Position numbers and translations under genes: made by a program. The notes under the pieces were generated by a model. The model was not told the origin of the DNA. It saw nothing but the letters and a program-made list of their open reading frames with translations, and ran no database searches. From NCBI GenBank assembly GCA_025357635.1, contig JANXOV010000061.1, forward strand, positions 1 to 33,039: a stretch of DNA of 33,039 nt, given 5' to 3'. Positions 1-9,222 of the stretch are shown here, one piece after another (positions within the stretch are counted from its first letter, which is position 1; each line of letters begins with the position of its first letter). This stretch comes from Pseudomonadota bacterium (GTDB taxonomy: Bacteria; Pseudomonadota; Gammaproteobacteria; Steroidobacterales; Steroidobacteraceae).

Positions 1-2
1 TT

Positions 3-703
3 TATCCAACGGCCGTCTTGTTCGTCGCGGTCATCGTCACCGTCATCCTGCTGATTTTCGTCATCCCACAGTTCGAATCGCTGTTCATGGATTCGGCGCC
101 GATCTGCCTGCGTTCACGCAGATGGTCATCAACATGTCGCGCTGGATGCAGCACAACGGATTTTTCTTCGGCGCGCTGATCTGCGGCGCCGGCTATGCGT
201 TCATGTATTTCAAGAAGCGCTCCAGGAACATGCGCCGGACCCTGGATCGCTTGATGCTGAAGTTTCCGATCATCGGACCCATTCTGGTCAAAGCCGCGAT
301 CGCGCGGTTCGCGCGCACGCTCGCGACCATGTTCGCCGCCGGCGTGCCGTTGGTCGAGGCCATGGAATCGGTCGCAGGCGCCACCGGCAACATCGTCTAT
401 GAAGAAGCCACGCTGCGCATGAAGGACGAAGTCGCCACCGGCCAGCGTCTGCAGCGCGCCATGGAAAACACCGGGCTGTTTCCCAACATGGTGGTGCAGA
501 TGATCGCGGTGGGCGAAGAATCCGGTTCACTCGACACGATGTCGAGCAAGGTCGCCGACTTTTACGAGGCGGAGGTCGACAATGCCGTCGACAGCATGTC
601 GAGCCTGCTGGAACCGATGATCATGGCCATTCTGGGCGTGCTGGTCGGCGGCATGGTCATCGCCATGTATCTGCCCATCTTCAAACTCGGCGCGGCCATT
701 TAA
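3..703 (+). CDS. pilC: PilC, type IV pilus inner-membrane platform protein (3' part, frameshifted)
   Basis: PilC/GspF-family polytopic protein that forms the inner-membrane platform of the type IV pilus machine and works with the PilB/PilT motors. The 5' part lies outside the window. Positions 3-88 read YPTAVLFVAVIVTV, then IFVIPQFESLF, a typical PilC membrane segment. The family continuation GFGADLPAFTQMV is found only in another frame, from position 89. Inserting one base at the GG of 89-90 restores one continuous frame to the stop at 701-703. The C-terminal half (from 122) has the second GspF repeat, with RFARTLATMFAAGVPLVEAM and a final hydrophobic helix. The gene sits 44 bp before pilD, as in Pseudomonas pilBCD. 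A true mutation would remove the second half of the protein; a homopolymer sequencing error is equally possible. Family assignment is firm; functional state is unknown. Confidence 0.9.
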   Translation, partial: SNGRLVRRGHRHRHPADFRHPTVRIAVHGFGADLPAFTQMVINMSRWMQHNGFFFGALICGAGYAFMYFKKRSRNMRRTLDRLMLKFPIIGPILVKAAIARFARTLATMFAAGVPLVEAMESVAGATGNIVYEEATLRMKDEVATGQRLQRAMENTGLFPNMVVQMIAVGEESGSLDTMSSKVADFYEAEVDNAVDSMSSLLEPMIMAILGVLVGGMVIAMYLPIFKLGAAI

Positions 704-747
704 AAAGCGGCTGTCCGCCGTTTCGCGGATCGCGTAGCGTCACGCCG

Positions 748-1671
748 ATGTTCAACGAATTTGCGGCATTGTACGCGGGCAGCCTGGCGTTGTTTTCGGG
801 CAGCGTGTTCCTCTTCAGCCTGCTGGTTGGCAGCTTTCTCAACGTCGTCATCTACCGCATTCCCGTCATGCTCGATCGCGAGTGGCACGCGCAGGCGGCG
901 GCGCTCGGCGCAGGCGATGCATCGGCCGCGGCGGCTGAGCCGGCCGCGGCGCCGGCGAAGTTCAATCTCATGGTGCCGCGCTCGGCATGCCCGGCATGCG
1001 GGGCCGCCATCAGCGCCTGGCAAAACGTCCCGGTCATCAGCTGGCTGCTGCTGCGCGGCCGCTGCGCGGCGTGCAAGGCGAAGATCTCGGCACGCTACCC
1101 GATCATCGAATTGCTCACGGCGGCGCTGTCTTCCTGGGTGGCCTGCCACTTCGGCTTCGGCTGGCCGGCGGTCTGCGCCTTGCTCGTGACATGGTCCCTG
1201 ATCGCTCTCACCTGCATCGACATCGATCACCAGCTCCTTCCCGACAACATCACCTTGCCGCTGATGTGGGGCGGATTGCTGGCCTCGGTCCTGCTCGGCC
1301 CCGCCGTGAATGCCTCGTTGCCCGTGGCGCCGGCCACCGCCATCATCGGCGCTGCAGCGGGCTATTTGAGCCTGTGGCTGGTGTTCCACTTGTTCCGTCT
1401 GATCACCGGCAAAGACGGCATGGGCTACGGGGATTTCAAGCTGTACGCGGCCCTGGGGGCGTGGCTGGGATGGAAAGTTCTGCCGCTCATCATCCTGCTG
1501 TCGGCGGCGACTGGCGCCGTCGTCGGCATCGCCATGATTCTGATCAAGGGCCGCGACCGCAGCCAGCCCATGCCCTTCGGACCCTACCTTGCGGCGGCGG
1601 GCTGGCTCGCCATGATGTACGGAGATTCGCTCATCTCCGGGTATCTGCATGTATCGGGGCTGGCACGCTAG
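748..1671 (+). CDS. pilD: PilD, prepilin peptidase / N-methyltransferase
   Basis: Bifunctional inner-membrane aspartic protease that cleaves the leader of type IV prepilins and pseudopilins and N-methylates the new N-terminal residue. The 307-residue product begins with a hydrophobic segment and the GSFLNVVIYRIP motif (about 28-39) of the methyltransferase domain. A four-cysteine zinc site follows (C81, C84, C106, C109). The peptidase core carries CIDIDHQLLPD (aspartates 158/160) and GMGYGDF (D229), matching the paired catalytic aspartates of the family, and there are several membrane helices. An Ala/Pro-rich stretch at about 48-70 lengthens the region before the first CxxC. The ATG at 748 gives the normal length. 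It follows pilC and runs 3 bp from coaE, so pilD-coaE are probably co-transcribed. Confidence 0.96.
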   Translation: MFNEFAALYAGSLALFSGSVFLFSLLVGSFLNVVIYRIPVMLDREWHAQAAALGAGDASAAAAEPAAAPAKFNLMVPRSACPACGAAISAWQNVPVISWLLLRGRCAACKAKISARYPIIELLTAALSSWVACHFGFGWPAVCALLVTWSLIALTCIDIDHQLLPDNITLPLMWGGLLASVLLGPAVNASLPVAPATAIIGAAAGYLSLWLVFHLFRLITGKDGMGYGDFKLYAALGAWLGWKVLPLIILLSAATGAVVGIAMILIKGRDRSQPMPFGPYLAAAGWLAMMYGDSLISGYLHVSGLAR

Positions 1672-1674
1672 CCC

Positions 1675-2298
1675 ATGCAAGCAGCGGCCCGGCGAGTGTT
1701 GCGCATCGGATTGACGGGCGGCATCGCCAGCGGCAAAAGCACGGTGTCGAGGACTTTCACGGAACTGGGCATTGCCGTCATCGACGCGGACGAGGTCGCA
1801 CGCGAGGTGGTCGCGCCCGGCACGCCGGGACTTGCCGCAGTCGTGCGCCGCTTCGGGATTGCGGTGCTGGAGGCGAGCGGCGCGCTGAATCGCAGCGCGC
1901 TGCGCGCGCAGATTTTCGAAGACCCGGCCGCGCGCCGTGACCTGGAATCCATCCTGCATCCGCTGATCCGCCGGCGCATGGATGAACTTGCGGACGCCGC
2001 CTCGGGTCCTTACATCGTGATGGCGATACCTCTGCTGGTTGAAGGCGGACAGCAGGGCCGCGTGGATCGCGTTCTGCTCATCGACGCCGACGAATCCACG
2101 CAGTTGCAGCGGGTCATGTCGCGCGACAACATTCCGCAAGCCCAGGCACAGGCGATAGTGGCAGCCCAGGCGAGCCGTGCGCAGCGCTTGAAGAGGGCGG
2201 ACGATGTCATTGCCAACACCGGGACTGTCGCGGAGCTGCGTCAGGCGGTGGAAAAGCTGCATGGCCGCTACATGCAATTGGCGGCCGCGGCGTCCTGA
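1675..2298 (+). CDS. coaE: Dephospho-CoA kinase
   Basis: Catalyses the last step of coenzyme A synthesis, ATP-dependent phosphorylation of the 3'-hydroxyl of dephospho-CoA, in the cytoplasm. The 207-residue length is normal. The Walker A loop GGIASGKST lies at residues 15-23. DADEVAREVV (about 38) and the LHPLIRRRM block (about 96), the latter close to the family HPxIR motif, follow. The ATG at 1675 is three bases after the pilD stop, and the pilD-coaE order is conserved in gammaproteobacteria. No unusual features. Confidence 0.96.
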   Translation: MQAAARRVLRIGLTGGIASGKSTVSRTFTELGIAVIDADEVAREVVAPGTPGLAAVVRRFGIAVLEASGALNRSALRAQIFEDPAARRDLESILHPLIRRRMDELADAASGPYIVMAIPLLVEGGQQGRVDRVLLIDADESTQLQRVMSRDNIPQAQAQAIVAAQASRAQRLKRADDVIANTGTVAELRQAVEKLHGRYMQLAAAAS

Positions 2299-2349
2299 AT
2301 TGAATGATTGGAGTTTACGCTGGCCGCGTGAGTGGCTCAGAATAGCCGG

Positions 2350-3156
2350 ATGAGTTTCAACATCGAAGAAGATCCGCAGGCGCTGGCCGAACGGATTCCC
2401 GCCATTTACGAGCAGCCGCTGAACGAGCGGATGCGCACATTTCTGCGGCTGGAGTTCCTGTACACGCAGGCCGGTTACCACACCGAGACGCCCAGTCCGT
2501 GGAGTTCCCGGGCGGCGGTGGCCAGCCTGCTGGAAATTCTCGCCATCACGACGCGCGGCGATGCGCGCAACGATGCGCTCAAGGAGCTGGAGCGGCACGC
2601 GCACATGCTCAAGGACTTTCAGACCAAACCCGGTGTGGATGGCGGCCGGCTGCGCTCGCTGCTGTCCAATCTCACGCGCCTGCGCAACGACCTGACCGGC
2701 GCCGGCGGCAACTTCATGGCGCCCTTGCGTGACCTGGAGTTCCTGAGTGCCATCAAGCACCGCAGCGCCATCCCGGGCGGCACCTGCGATTTCGATTTGC
2801 CGGACTATTCCTACTGGCTGCATCGACCGGCGGAGGTCCGCGCCGCCGAATTCAGTGCGTGGCTCGCCACCATCCGGCCGCTATGCGATGCGATTTCCGA
2901 ATTGCTGTGGCTGACCCGCGAGAACGCCCGGCCAAAAAAAGAAGTGGCGGTCAACGGCGTGTTCCAGATTCAATTCGACCGGGAGAACCCCTGCCAGCTG
3001 GTGCGCATCACCCTGGAGCCGCACAGTGACCTGTTCCCGGAAATCAGCGGCAGCCAGCACCGCTGCACGGTGCGATTCCTGCGCTGGGTCGATGCCACTC
3101 ATCGCCCCGTGCACGTGGAGGTCGACGTTCCATTCGTGCTCACCTGCTGCGCGTGA
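2350..3156 (+). CDS. zapD: ZapD, FtsZ-ring cross-linking division protein
   Basis: ZapD (formerly YacF, DUF1342) is a cytoplasmic protein that binds the FtsZ C-terminal tail and bundles FtsZ filaments. The start of the domain, [18 protein letters not shown], is a clear family signature, and the later parts ([36 protein letters not shown]) also fit. I prefer the ATG at 2350 (268 residues, MSFNIEEDP). An in-frame GTG at 2332 would add six residues. Neither has a strong Shine-Dalgarno sequence. It lies between coaE and yacG, the usual order, and its TGA overlaps the yacG ATG by one base (TGATG), suggesting translational coupling. Its target FtsZ is encoded 9 kb away on the other strand. Confidence 0.95.
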   Translation: MSFNIEEDPQALAERIPAIYEQPLNERMRTFLRLEFLYTQAGYHTETPSPWSSRAAVASLLEILAITTRGDARNDALKELERHAHMLKDFQTKPGVDGGRLRSLLSNLTRLRNDLTGAGGNFMAPLRDLEFLSAIKHRSAIPGGTCDFDLPDYSYWLHRPAEVRAAEFSAWLATIRPLCDAISELLWLTRENARPKKEVAVNGVFQIQFDRENPCQLVRITLEPHSDLFPEISGSQHRCTVRFLRWVDATHRPVHVEVDVPFVLTCCA

Positions 3157-3347
3157 TGAAGAGCGTCAAGTGCCCCACCTGCAAGCGCAATGTCGAATGG
3201 AGTGACAACTCGACGTACCGGCCGTTTTGCAGCGATCGCTGCCGCCTGATCGATCTGGGCGCCTGGTTCAGCGAGGATCACGCCATTCCGGGAGAACCGC
3301 TTCCGGAGGAAGATTCCGAGCGGCCTGACGCGCGCGACGAGCCTTAG
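3156..3347 (+). CDS. yacG: YacG, zinc-binding DNA gyrase inhibitor
   Basis: Small zinc-finger protein of the YacG family; the E. coli member binds GyrB and inhibits gyrase. The 63-residue product has CPTC (C6, C9) and FCSDRC (C25, C29), giving the family's four-cysteine zinc site. The typical [11 protein letters not shown] helix and a short acidic tail follow. The ATG at 3156 overlaps the zapD stop by one base; a GTG one codon upstream (3153) is also possible. The cysteine pattern and place after coaE-zapD make the identification secure. Confidence 0.94.
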   Translation: MKSVKCPTCKRNVEWSDNSTYRPFCSDRCRLIDLGAWFSEDHAIPGEPLPEEDSERPDARDEP

Positions 3348-3366
3348 TTCCCGGCGCCTCGACCCG

Positions 3367-5538
3367 ATGCCGTTGACCATCGATCGATTGTTCGGCTCAC
3401 CGGCTCTCTCAGGCCCGACATTGCAAAGCATCCAGGTCGCGCCGGTTGGCTCGCGCATCACCTATCTGCGCGGCAAGGACGGTCTGAGCACACGGCTGGA
3501 CTTGTGGGAATACGATCTGCACGCGCGCAAAGCCCGCGTCCTGATCAATTGCGACACGATCATCGCGGCTGGCGCGGACTTGAGCGAGGAGGAAAAGGCG
3601 CGGCGCGAGCGGCAGCGCATGGCCGGTTTGTCCGGCATCCTCGAGTATGACTTTTCGCCCACCGGGCAGGCGCTGGTGTTTGGTTGCGGCGGCAATCTGT
3701 ACTACGCGGCTCTGGATGCCGGGAAGGAACCGGTGCCGGTGCAATTGACCGGCGCCGGCGAAACCGATGCGCAAATTTCTCCGTGCGGCAGTCATGTGGC
3801 GTATGTGCGCCAGCAGAATCTGTTCGTGCACGACCTGTCAGGCGCCAGCGAGCGGCAGCTGACCAGCGACGGCGGCGGCGCGATCAAGAATGCCATGGCC
3901 GAATTCATCGCCCAGGAAGAAATGGATCGTCACAGCGGCTTCTGGTGGTCGCCGGACGATGCGCACATCGCGTTTGCGCGTGTCGATGAATCCGGCGTCA
4001 CGGTGCACCAGCGCCTGGAAATCGGCGCACACGACACCCTCACGGTGGAGCAGCGCTATCCGGCGGCGGGAGAACCCAACGCCAGGGTTCGGCTCGGCGT
4101 GGTCGATGTACGCACGGCGGCCATTCGCTGGATGGACCTGGGTCCGGACACGGACATCTACCTGGCGCGGGTCGCATGGCTGCCCGACGGCCGGACGCTG
4201 GCCGTGCAGCGGCAGAGCCGCGATCAGCGCCGTCTGGATCTGCTGTTCATCGACATCGGCTCAGGCCAGAGCCGCCGGGTCCTTTCAGAATCCAGCAACA
4301 CCTGGATTGATCTACACGACGAGCTCACGTTTCTGAAGAGCCAAGCGGAGTTCATCTGGGCATCCGGCTGCGACGGCTTCCGGCACCTGTACCTGTATTC
4401 GACCGACGGCACGCTGCTGCGCCGACTGACGCAGGGCGAGTGGGTGGTGGATGATTTTCGCGGCCGCGCCATCAAGGCGGTGGACGAAGCGCGCCGACTG
4501 GTCTACTTCACGGCGACGGCGGGCGATGCGACGCAGCGGCACTTGTACGCCGCGTCGCTGGACACGCAAGACCCCGGCAATCCGCGGCGCATTTCCGCAC
4601 AACCAGGCGTGCATGCGGTCACCATGCCATCAACGCCGCGGTTCTACATCGATCAGTTCTCAGGCCCGGCCCAGCCTGCGCAAGCGGCCCTCCGCGACAT
4701 CGACGGCAGCCTGATTGCCTATCTGAGCGAGAACCGGCTCGACGCTGCGCACCCTTACGCTGACTGTCTTGCCGAGGAATCAGCGGCCGAGTACGGGGAG
4801 TTGCAGGCCGAGGATGGCCAGTGCCTGCAGTACCGCCTGTTCAAGCCGCACGCGCTGGATCGCAGCCGGCGCTACCCTGCCATCCTCGACGTGTACGGCG
4901 GCCCCGGCGTGCAGCGTGTCCTGAAGAACTGGACGGGCGCGACGTTCACGCAAGTCATGACTCGGGCCGGCTATTTTGTCCTACAGCTCGACAACCGCGG
5001 CAGCGCGTTCCGGGGCGATCGCTTCCAGGCGCCGATTCACGGCAAGCTCGGGGAAATCGAAGTGCAGGATCAACTGCTCGGCGCGCGCTGGCTGGCGCGG
5101 CAGCCGCAGGTGGACGCCGCACGTATTGGCGTGTGGGGATGGAGCTACGGCGGCTATCTGACGCTGATGCTGATGTTCAAGGCACCCGAGGTCTTTCGCG
5201 CCGGCGTCGCCGGCGCACCGGTCACGGATTGGGCGCTGTATGACACGCACTATACGGAGCGCTATCTGGGCACGCCGCAGGAGAATCCGGACGGCTATGC
5301 GGCAAGTTCCGTGCTGCCCCATGCCCACGGCCTGCGCGGCGCGCTGCTGTTGATGCACGGCATGGCCGATGACAATGTCCTGTTCACGCACAGCACCCGG
5401 TTGTACCGGCGCCTGCAGGATCTGGGCAAGCCCTTCGACATCATGGCCTATCCCGGGGGCAAACACGGCTTGACGCGCACCGGCGAAGGGCGTCACGCGT
5501 ACATGACGATCAAGCGATACTTCGACGAGCACCTGTGA
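3367..5538 (+). CDS. Dipeptidyl peptidase IV (S9B prolyl peptidase), no signal peptide seen
   Basis: Serine peptidase of family S9B, which removes X-Pro or X-Ala dipeptides from peptide N-termini. The 723-residue protein has an N-terminal beta-propeller (about 90-450) and a C-terminal alpha/beta-hydrolase domain (about 500-720). Seen directly: the catalytic serine in GWSYGGY (S593), aspartate and asparagine in HGMADDNV (D668, N670) and histidine in GGKHG (H700). The double glutamate that binds the substrate amino group in DPP IV is in EFIAQEEMDR (E184, E185), which separates it from acylaminoacyl and oligopeptidase branches. The N-terminus MPLTIDRLFGSPALSG has no hydrophobic stretch, so the product is predicted to be cytoplasmic, whereas many bacterial S9B enzymes are exported. 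It starts 19 bp after yacG and probably reads from the same transcript. Confidence 0.92.
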   Translation: MPLTIDRLFGSPALSGPTLQSIQVAPVGSRITYLRGKDGLSTRLDLWEYDLHARKARVLINCDTIIAAGADLSEEEKARRERQRMAGLSGILEYDFSPTGQALVFGCGGNLYYAALDAGKEPVPVQLTGAGETDAQISPCGSHVAYVRQQNLFVHDLSGASERQLTSDGGGAIKNAMAEFIAQEEMDRHSGFWWSPDDAHIAFARVDESGVTVHQRLEIGAHDTLTVEQRYPAAGEPNARVRLGVVDVRTAAIRWMDLGPDTDIYLARVAWLPDGRTLAVQRQSRDQRRLDLLFIDIGSGQSRRVLSESSNTWIDLHDELTFLKSQAEFIWASGCDGFRHLYLYSTDGTLLRRLTQGEWVVDDFRGRAIKAVDEARRLVYFTATAGDATQRHLYAASLDTQDPGNPRRISAQPGVHAVTMPSTPRFYIDQFSGPAQPAQAALRDIDGSLIAYLSENRLDAAHPYADCLAEESAAEYGELQAEDGQCLQYRLFKPHALDRSRRYPAILDVYGGPGVQRVLKNWTGATFTQVMTRAGYFVLQLDNRGSAFRGDRFQAPIHGKLGEIEVQDQLLGARWLARQPQVDAARIGVWGWSYGGYLTLMLMFKAPEVFRAGVAGAPVTDWALYDTHYTERYLGTPQENPDGYAASSVLPHAHGLRGALLLMHGMADDNVLFTHSTRLYRRLQDLGKPFDIMAYPGGKHGLTRTGEGRHAYMTIKRYFDEHL

Positions 5539-5569
5539 GCCACGAGGAGCGATCAGCGAAGCGATGACC

Positions 5570-5588
5570 GGGTCCGCATCGCGGACCC
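5570..5588. terminator. Hairpin between convergent genes
   Basis: Perfect 8-bp inverted repeat (GGGTCCGC, loop ATC, GCGGACCC) in the 58-bp gap where the dipeptidyl peptidase gene and the mutT-like gene converge. The position suits a two-way transcription stop, but neither strand has a T-run after the stem, so intrinsic termination is uncertain. Confidence 0.45.
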
Positions 5589-5596
5589 AACGCCAT

Positions 5597-6325
5597 TCAC
5601 CGCGAGATCCCGGTGGCGCCGCAGCGCCAGGCGGTGTCCAGATCCATGCCCGCAGCGAACACCGGCAGATTCACCTGATCGCATAGCTGTGCCAAGTCGT
5701 CCGCGCCCAGCAATTCGTCCAGGACGATGAAATCCGCTCCGGCGTCCTGCGCCGCCCGGGCTTGCGCTGCAGATGCGCAGCGCAGGCCGCGCATGAACCC
5801 CGACGAATCGGCGCGAGAAGGCGATGAACGCGCGTTGAATGCATCGAAGTGCATCAGCTCGTAGTTCAATCCGGCCGCCGAATCGATGACCGGCGGCAGG
5901 CGCAAAGCGGCAACCACCGCACGGTCCGCCGCCAGCAGATCAGCCTTCAGCAATTCATCGCGCGCGCACCAGCGCAGTGCCTGTCCGTCCAAAGCGCGCG
6001 GTGAACCGGAAAAGTGCTCCACCAGCCAGACATCGAGCAGCACGCCGCGCTCGGCATAGCGGTGCCGCAAGCGGATCAAGGGCCGGCCGCTGTGCACCTG
6101 AATGCCGATTTCTTCGCGAAGTTCGCGCGCCAGGCCGGCTTGCCGATCCTCGCCCGGATCCAGCTTGCCGCCGGGAAACTCCCAGCCGCCGGCCAGATGT
6201 TTGCCGGCAGGACGCTGCGCGATCAGAACGCGGCCGTCGGGACCGATGACGGCGCCCGCGACGACGTGCAGAAAGCCGCCGGCGCTCAATGCGGCGGGGT
6301 CAGCCGCTGGCTTGCTGGAGAGCAC
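5597..6325 (-). CDS. mutT: MutT-type Nudix hydrolase with shortened ThiE-like C-terminal domain
   Basis: Predicted 8-oxo-dGTP diphosphatase that cleans the nucleotide pool. The Nudix box is perfect: G53-x5-E59-x7-RELREEIGI (67-75). The secA-mutT order is that of E. coli. In many gammaproteobacteria this protein is fused to a thiamine-phosphate-synthase-like domain. Here residues about 180-242 look like only the last part of such a domain ([19 protein letters not shown], then LPVFAAG and GATGI), so roughly the first hundred residues of it appear to be missing. The tail is unlikely to be an active synthase. The start is uncertain: GTG at 6325 overlaps secA by 26 bases; TTG at 6289 would give 230 residues. 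No clear ribosome-binding site precedes either. The reading frame continues upstream inside secA, but that part is a shadow. Confidence 0.85.
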   Translation of the reverse strand: MLSSKPAADPAALSAGGFLHVVAGAVIGPDGRVLIAQRPAGKHLAGGWEFPGGKLDPGEDRQAGLARELREEIGIQVHSGRPLIRLRHRYAERGVLLDVWLVEHFSGSPRALDGQALRWCARDELLKADLLAADRAVVAALRLPPVIDSAAGLNYELMHFDAFNARSSPSRADSSGFMRGLRCASAAQARAAQDAGADFIVLDELLGADDLAQLCDQVNLPVFAAGMDLDTAWRCGATGISR

Positions 6326-9071
6326 CGTGACAGTGCTTGTACTTCTTGCCCGACCCGCACGGACAAGGATCGTTGCGACCGACTTTGGGCACGGCTCTGA
6401 CGAAGGGCGATGCGACCGGTCCTTCGCTGCGCGCGGCGGCGTCCACGTTCTGGCCGAACTCGCCCGACTCCAACGGCTCGCCGGAAACCCCGCCCTGGAT
6501 GACCGACACGGCCTCTGCATGCTGCGCTTGCATCGCGCGGGCGAGACGCTGCTGACGCTCGTGTTCCTCGCGTTCGATTTCCGCCTGGCTGCGCACCTGA
6601 ATCTTCGACACCGTGGTGATGCTGTCGTATTTGATGCGGTCGAGCATGGAGGAGAACAGCGCAAAGGCCTCGCGCTTGTATTCCTGCTTGGGATCTTTCT
6701 GTGCGTAACTGCGCAAAGTGATTCCCTGGCGCAGATAGTCCATGGCGGCGAGATGTTCGCGCCAATGCTGATCCAGCGTGCGCAGCGTGATTTCCTTTTC
6801 GATGTAGCGCATCACCGGCGGACCGACGTTGTTGCACTTTTCCTCGTAGGCGACGTTCAATGCAGCCAAAATCCTGGCCTTCAATCCGGACCCGTCGCCG
6901 GCCTCCTCGGCCTTCACCCACTCGGCAACCGGCAGCGCAGGTCCAAAGTCGCGCTCGATGGCGCCGGCCAGGCCCGCCACGTCCCACTGGTCTTCGGGGG
7001 CACCACCCGGAATGTACTGATCCACGAGCAGCGCCACCACTTCTTCGCGGATGCCGACGATGGCCTCGGCCACGTCTTCGGCCGCCATCAGATCGGTGCG
7101 CTGCTGGTAAATGACGCGGCGCTGGTCATTGGCCACGTCGTCGTATTCGAGCAGCTGTTTGCGCGCGTCGAAGTTGTGCTGTTCGACCCGCCGCTGCGCC
7201 CGTTCGATCTGGCGGGTGAGCATGCCGCTTTCGATGGCTTCACCGGCCTTCATGCCGACTCGCGCCATGAGCGATTTCATGCGCGTGGGGTCGCCGAAAA
7301 TCCGCATCAGGTTGTCATCGAGTGACAGATAGAAGCGGCTGGAACCCGCATCGCCCTGCCGGCCCGAGCGGCCGCGCAATTGGTTGTCGATGCGCCGCGA
7401 CTCATGCCTTTCGGTGCCGACGATGTGCAGACCGCCGGCGGCCAGCACCGCTTCGTGGCGTTTCTGCCATTCGTGGTGAATGGCCTGGCGCTGTTCCGGC
7501 GTGGCGTTGTCGATGCGGTCGATTTCAGATTCGGGATTGCCGCCCAGCACGATGTCGGTGCCGCGGCCCGCCATGTTGGTGGCAATGGTCACGCCGCCCG
7601 GACGCCCGGCCTCGGCGACAATGTGCGCTTCGCGCTCGTGCTGCTTGGCGTTCAACACTTCATGGCGGATCTTGGCGTCGGCAAGAAGCTTCGCAAGGCG
7701 CTCCGAGGTCTCGATCGAAGTCGTTCCGACCAGGACCGGCTGACCGCGCTGGGCGCAGTCTTGAATGTCTTCCAAGATGGCCTGGAATTTGTCTTTCTCG
7801 GACAAGAACACCAGATCCGACCGGTCCAGGCGGATCATCGGTTTGTGCGTGGGAATGACCACCACTTCCAAACCATAGATCTGCTGGAATTCAAAGGCTT
7901 CGGTATCGGCCGTGCCGGTCATGCCGGAGAGCTTGGAATACAGCCGGAAATAGTTCTGGAAGGTGATCGACGCGACGGTCTGGTTTTCCTCGCGTACGCG
8001 CACGTTTTCCTTGGCTTCCACCGCCTGATGCAACCCTTCGGACCAGCGGCGGCCCTGCATGGTGCGGCCGGTGAATTCATCGACAATGATGATCTCGCCG
8101 CCGCGCACGATGTACTCGACATCGCGCCGGTACAGCGAATGGGCGCGCAGCGCCGCATTCAGGTGATGCATGAGCCGGATGTTGGCGGCGTCGTACAGGC
8201 TCTCGCCGTCTCGCAGCAGTCCCGCCTCGCTCATCAATTGCTCGACTTTTTCATGCCCTGCTTCGGTCAGCGTGGCCTGCTTGGTCTTTTCATCGACCGC
8301 GTAGTCACCCGGACCCTCCTCATCCTTCTGGCGCTGAAGGCGCGGAATGAGCGCATTGATCTTGACGTACAGCTCGGTGCTTTCTTCGGCCGGCCCGGAG
8401 ATGATCAGCGGCGTGCGCGCCTCATCGATCAGGATCGAGTCGACCTCATCGATGATGGCGAAGGATAGTTTGCGCTGCACCCGATCTTCGAGCCGGAACG
8501 CCAGGTTGTCGCGCAGGTAATCGAATCCGAACTCGTTGTTGGTTCCGTAGGTGATGTCGCAGGCATAGGCGGCGCGCTTTTCATCCGAGGACTGCGCGTT
8601 TTTGATCACGCCGACCTGCAGACCCAGAAAGCGGAACACCGGTCCCATCCAATCCGAGTCGCGCTGGGCGAGATACTCGTTGACGGTCACGACATGCACG
8701 CCAGCGCCGGTGAGCGAGTTCAGGTAGGCAGGCAGGGTGGCGACCAGGGTCTTGCCTTCGCCGGTGCGCATTTCAGCGATGCGGCCCGAGTGCAGCGCCA
8801 GCCCGCCGACCATCTGCACATCGAAGTGGCGCATTCCCAAAGTGCGCTTCGCCGCCTCGCGGGCGAGCGCAAACGCTTCGGGGATCAGCTCATCCAGCAC
8901 CGTCCCTGCGGCGAATCGAGCCTTGAGGTCCTGCGTCTTGGCCCCGAAGTCCTCATCACGCAGCGCGGCGATCGAGGGTTCCAGAGCGTTGATCGCGGCA
9001 ACCTTTCGGCTGAGTTCCTTGATCAGGCGTTGATTACGGCTGCCAAAGACAGATGCTAAGAACTTCCTCAC
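6300..9071 (-). CDS. secA: SecA, preprotein translocase ATPase
   Basis: Motor ATPase that drives unfolded proteins through SecYEG. The 923-residue length is normal. Walker A MRTGEGKT is at residues 101-108 (K107), Walker B is IIDEVDS, and the helicase-like motifs [10 protein letters not shown] and [10 protein letters not shown] are present. The C-terminus ends in the zinc motif [12 protein letters not shown], used for SecB and ribosome contact. The start is GTG at 9071 ([10 protein letters not shown]), matching family N-termini; an AAGGA lies about 12 bases upstream. No secM-like arrest gene precedes it, unlike in E. coli. Its 3' end overlaps the mutT-like gene, so they are probably one transcript. 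Confidence 0.98.
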   Translation of the reverse strand: MRKFLASVFGSRNQRLIKELSRKVAAINALEPSIAALRDEDFGAKTQDLKARFAAGTVLDELIPEAFALAREAAKRTLGMRHFDVQMVGGLALHSGRIAEMRTGEGKTLVATLPAYLNSLTGAGVHVVTVNEYLAQRDSDWMGPVFRFLGLQVGVIKNAQSSDEKRAAYACDITYGTNNEFGFDYLRDNLAFRLEDRVQRKLSFAIIDEVDSILIDEARTPLIISGPAEESTELYVKINALIPRLQRQKDEEGPGDYAVDEKTKQATLTEAGHEKVEQLMSEAGLLRDGESLYDAANIRLMHHLNAALRAHSLYRRDVEYIVRGGEIIIVDEFTGRTMQGRRWSEGLHQAVEAKENVRVREENQTVASITFQNYFRLYSKLSGMTGTADTEAFEFQQIYGLEVVVIPTHKPMIRLDRSDLVFLSEKDKFQAILEDIQDCAQRGQPVLVGTTSIETSERLAKLLADAKIRHEVLNAKQHEREAHIVAEAGRPGGVTIATNMAGRGTDIVLGGNPESEIDRIDNATPEQRQAIHHEWQKRHEAVLAAGGLHIVGTERHESRRIDNQLRGRSGRQGDAGSSRFYLSLDDNLMRIFGDPTRMKSLMARVGMKAGEAIESGMLTRQIERAQRRVEQHNFDARKQLLEYDDVANDQRRVIYQQRTDLMAAEDVAEAIVGIREEVVALLVDQYIPGGAPEDQWDVAGLAGAIERDFGPALPVAEWVKAEEAGDGSGLKARILAALNVAYEEKCNNVGPPVMRYIEKEITLRTLDQHWREHLAAMDYLRQGITLRSYAQKDPKQEYKREAFALFSSMLDRIKYDSITTVSKIQVRSQAEIEREEHERQQRLARAMQAQHAEAVSVIQGGVSGEPLESGEFGQNVDAAARSEGPVASPFVRAVPKVGRNDPCPCGSGKKYKHCHGALQQASG

Positions 9072-9101
9072 GGGGCTGACGGGTCCTTCGAAAAAACGGG
9101 T

Positions 9102-9130
9102 ATTGTACGGATAGACCGGAAGAGCGGGAA
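9102..9130 (-). promoter_or_regulatory. Possible sigma-70 promoter of secA
   Basis: On the minus strand, TACAAT (9107-9102; five of six consensus bases) lies 17 bp downstream of TTCCCG (9130-9125; three of six). It is 30 bp before the secA start, in the 151-bp gap after the M23 peptidase gene. The -10 is good and the -35 poor. That gap shows no other clear feature. Confidence 0.4.
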
Positions 9131-9222
9131 ATCGTTTCGGCCCCGACCCGTCAATATGCGGCCAGAACGGCCCAATTCAACGTGCGCCGGCTGCGCCGAC
9201 TCCAGGCCGGTACGCAGCGGGT

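Noticed and set aside
700-2823. 707-codon minus-strand open frame opposite pilD, coaE and zapD
   Set aside because: It is antisense to three clearly recognised genes, its product is Arg/Gln/His-rich without family motifs, and high GC makes such long shadow frames common.
6326-6664. Longer start for the mutT-like gene
   Set aside because: That part is inside the secA C-terminal coding region and has no Nudix-related sequence; the conserved part begins after 6289.
6102-8468. Plus-strand open frames of several hundred codons opposite secA
   Set aside because: secA is complete and highly conserved on the other strand, and these frames show no family features.
9072-9222. Possible secM-like arrest peptide before secA
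   Set aside because: The gap holds no suitable short open frame with an arrest-like motif; only a promoter-like sequence is visible.
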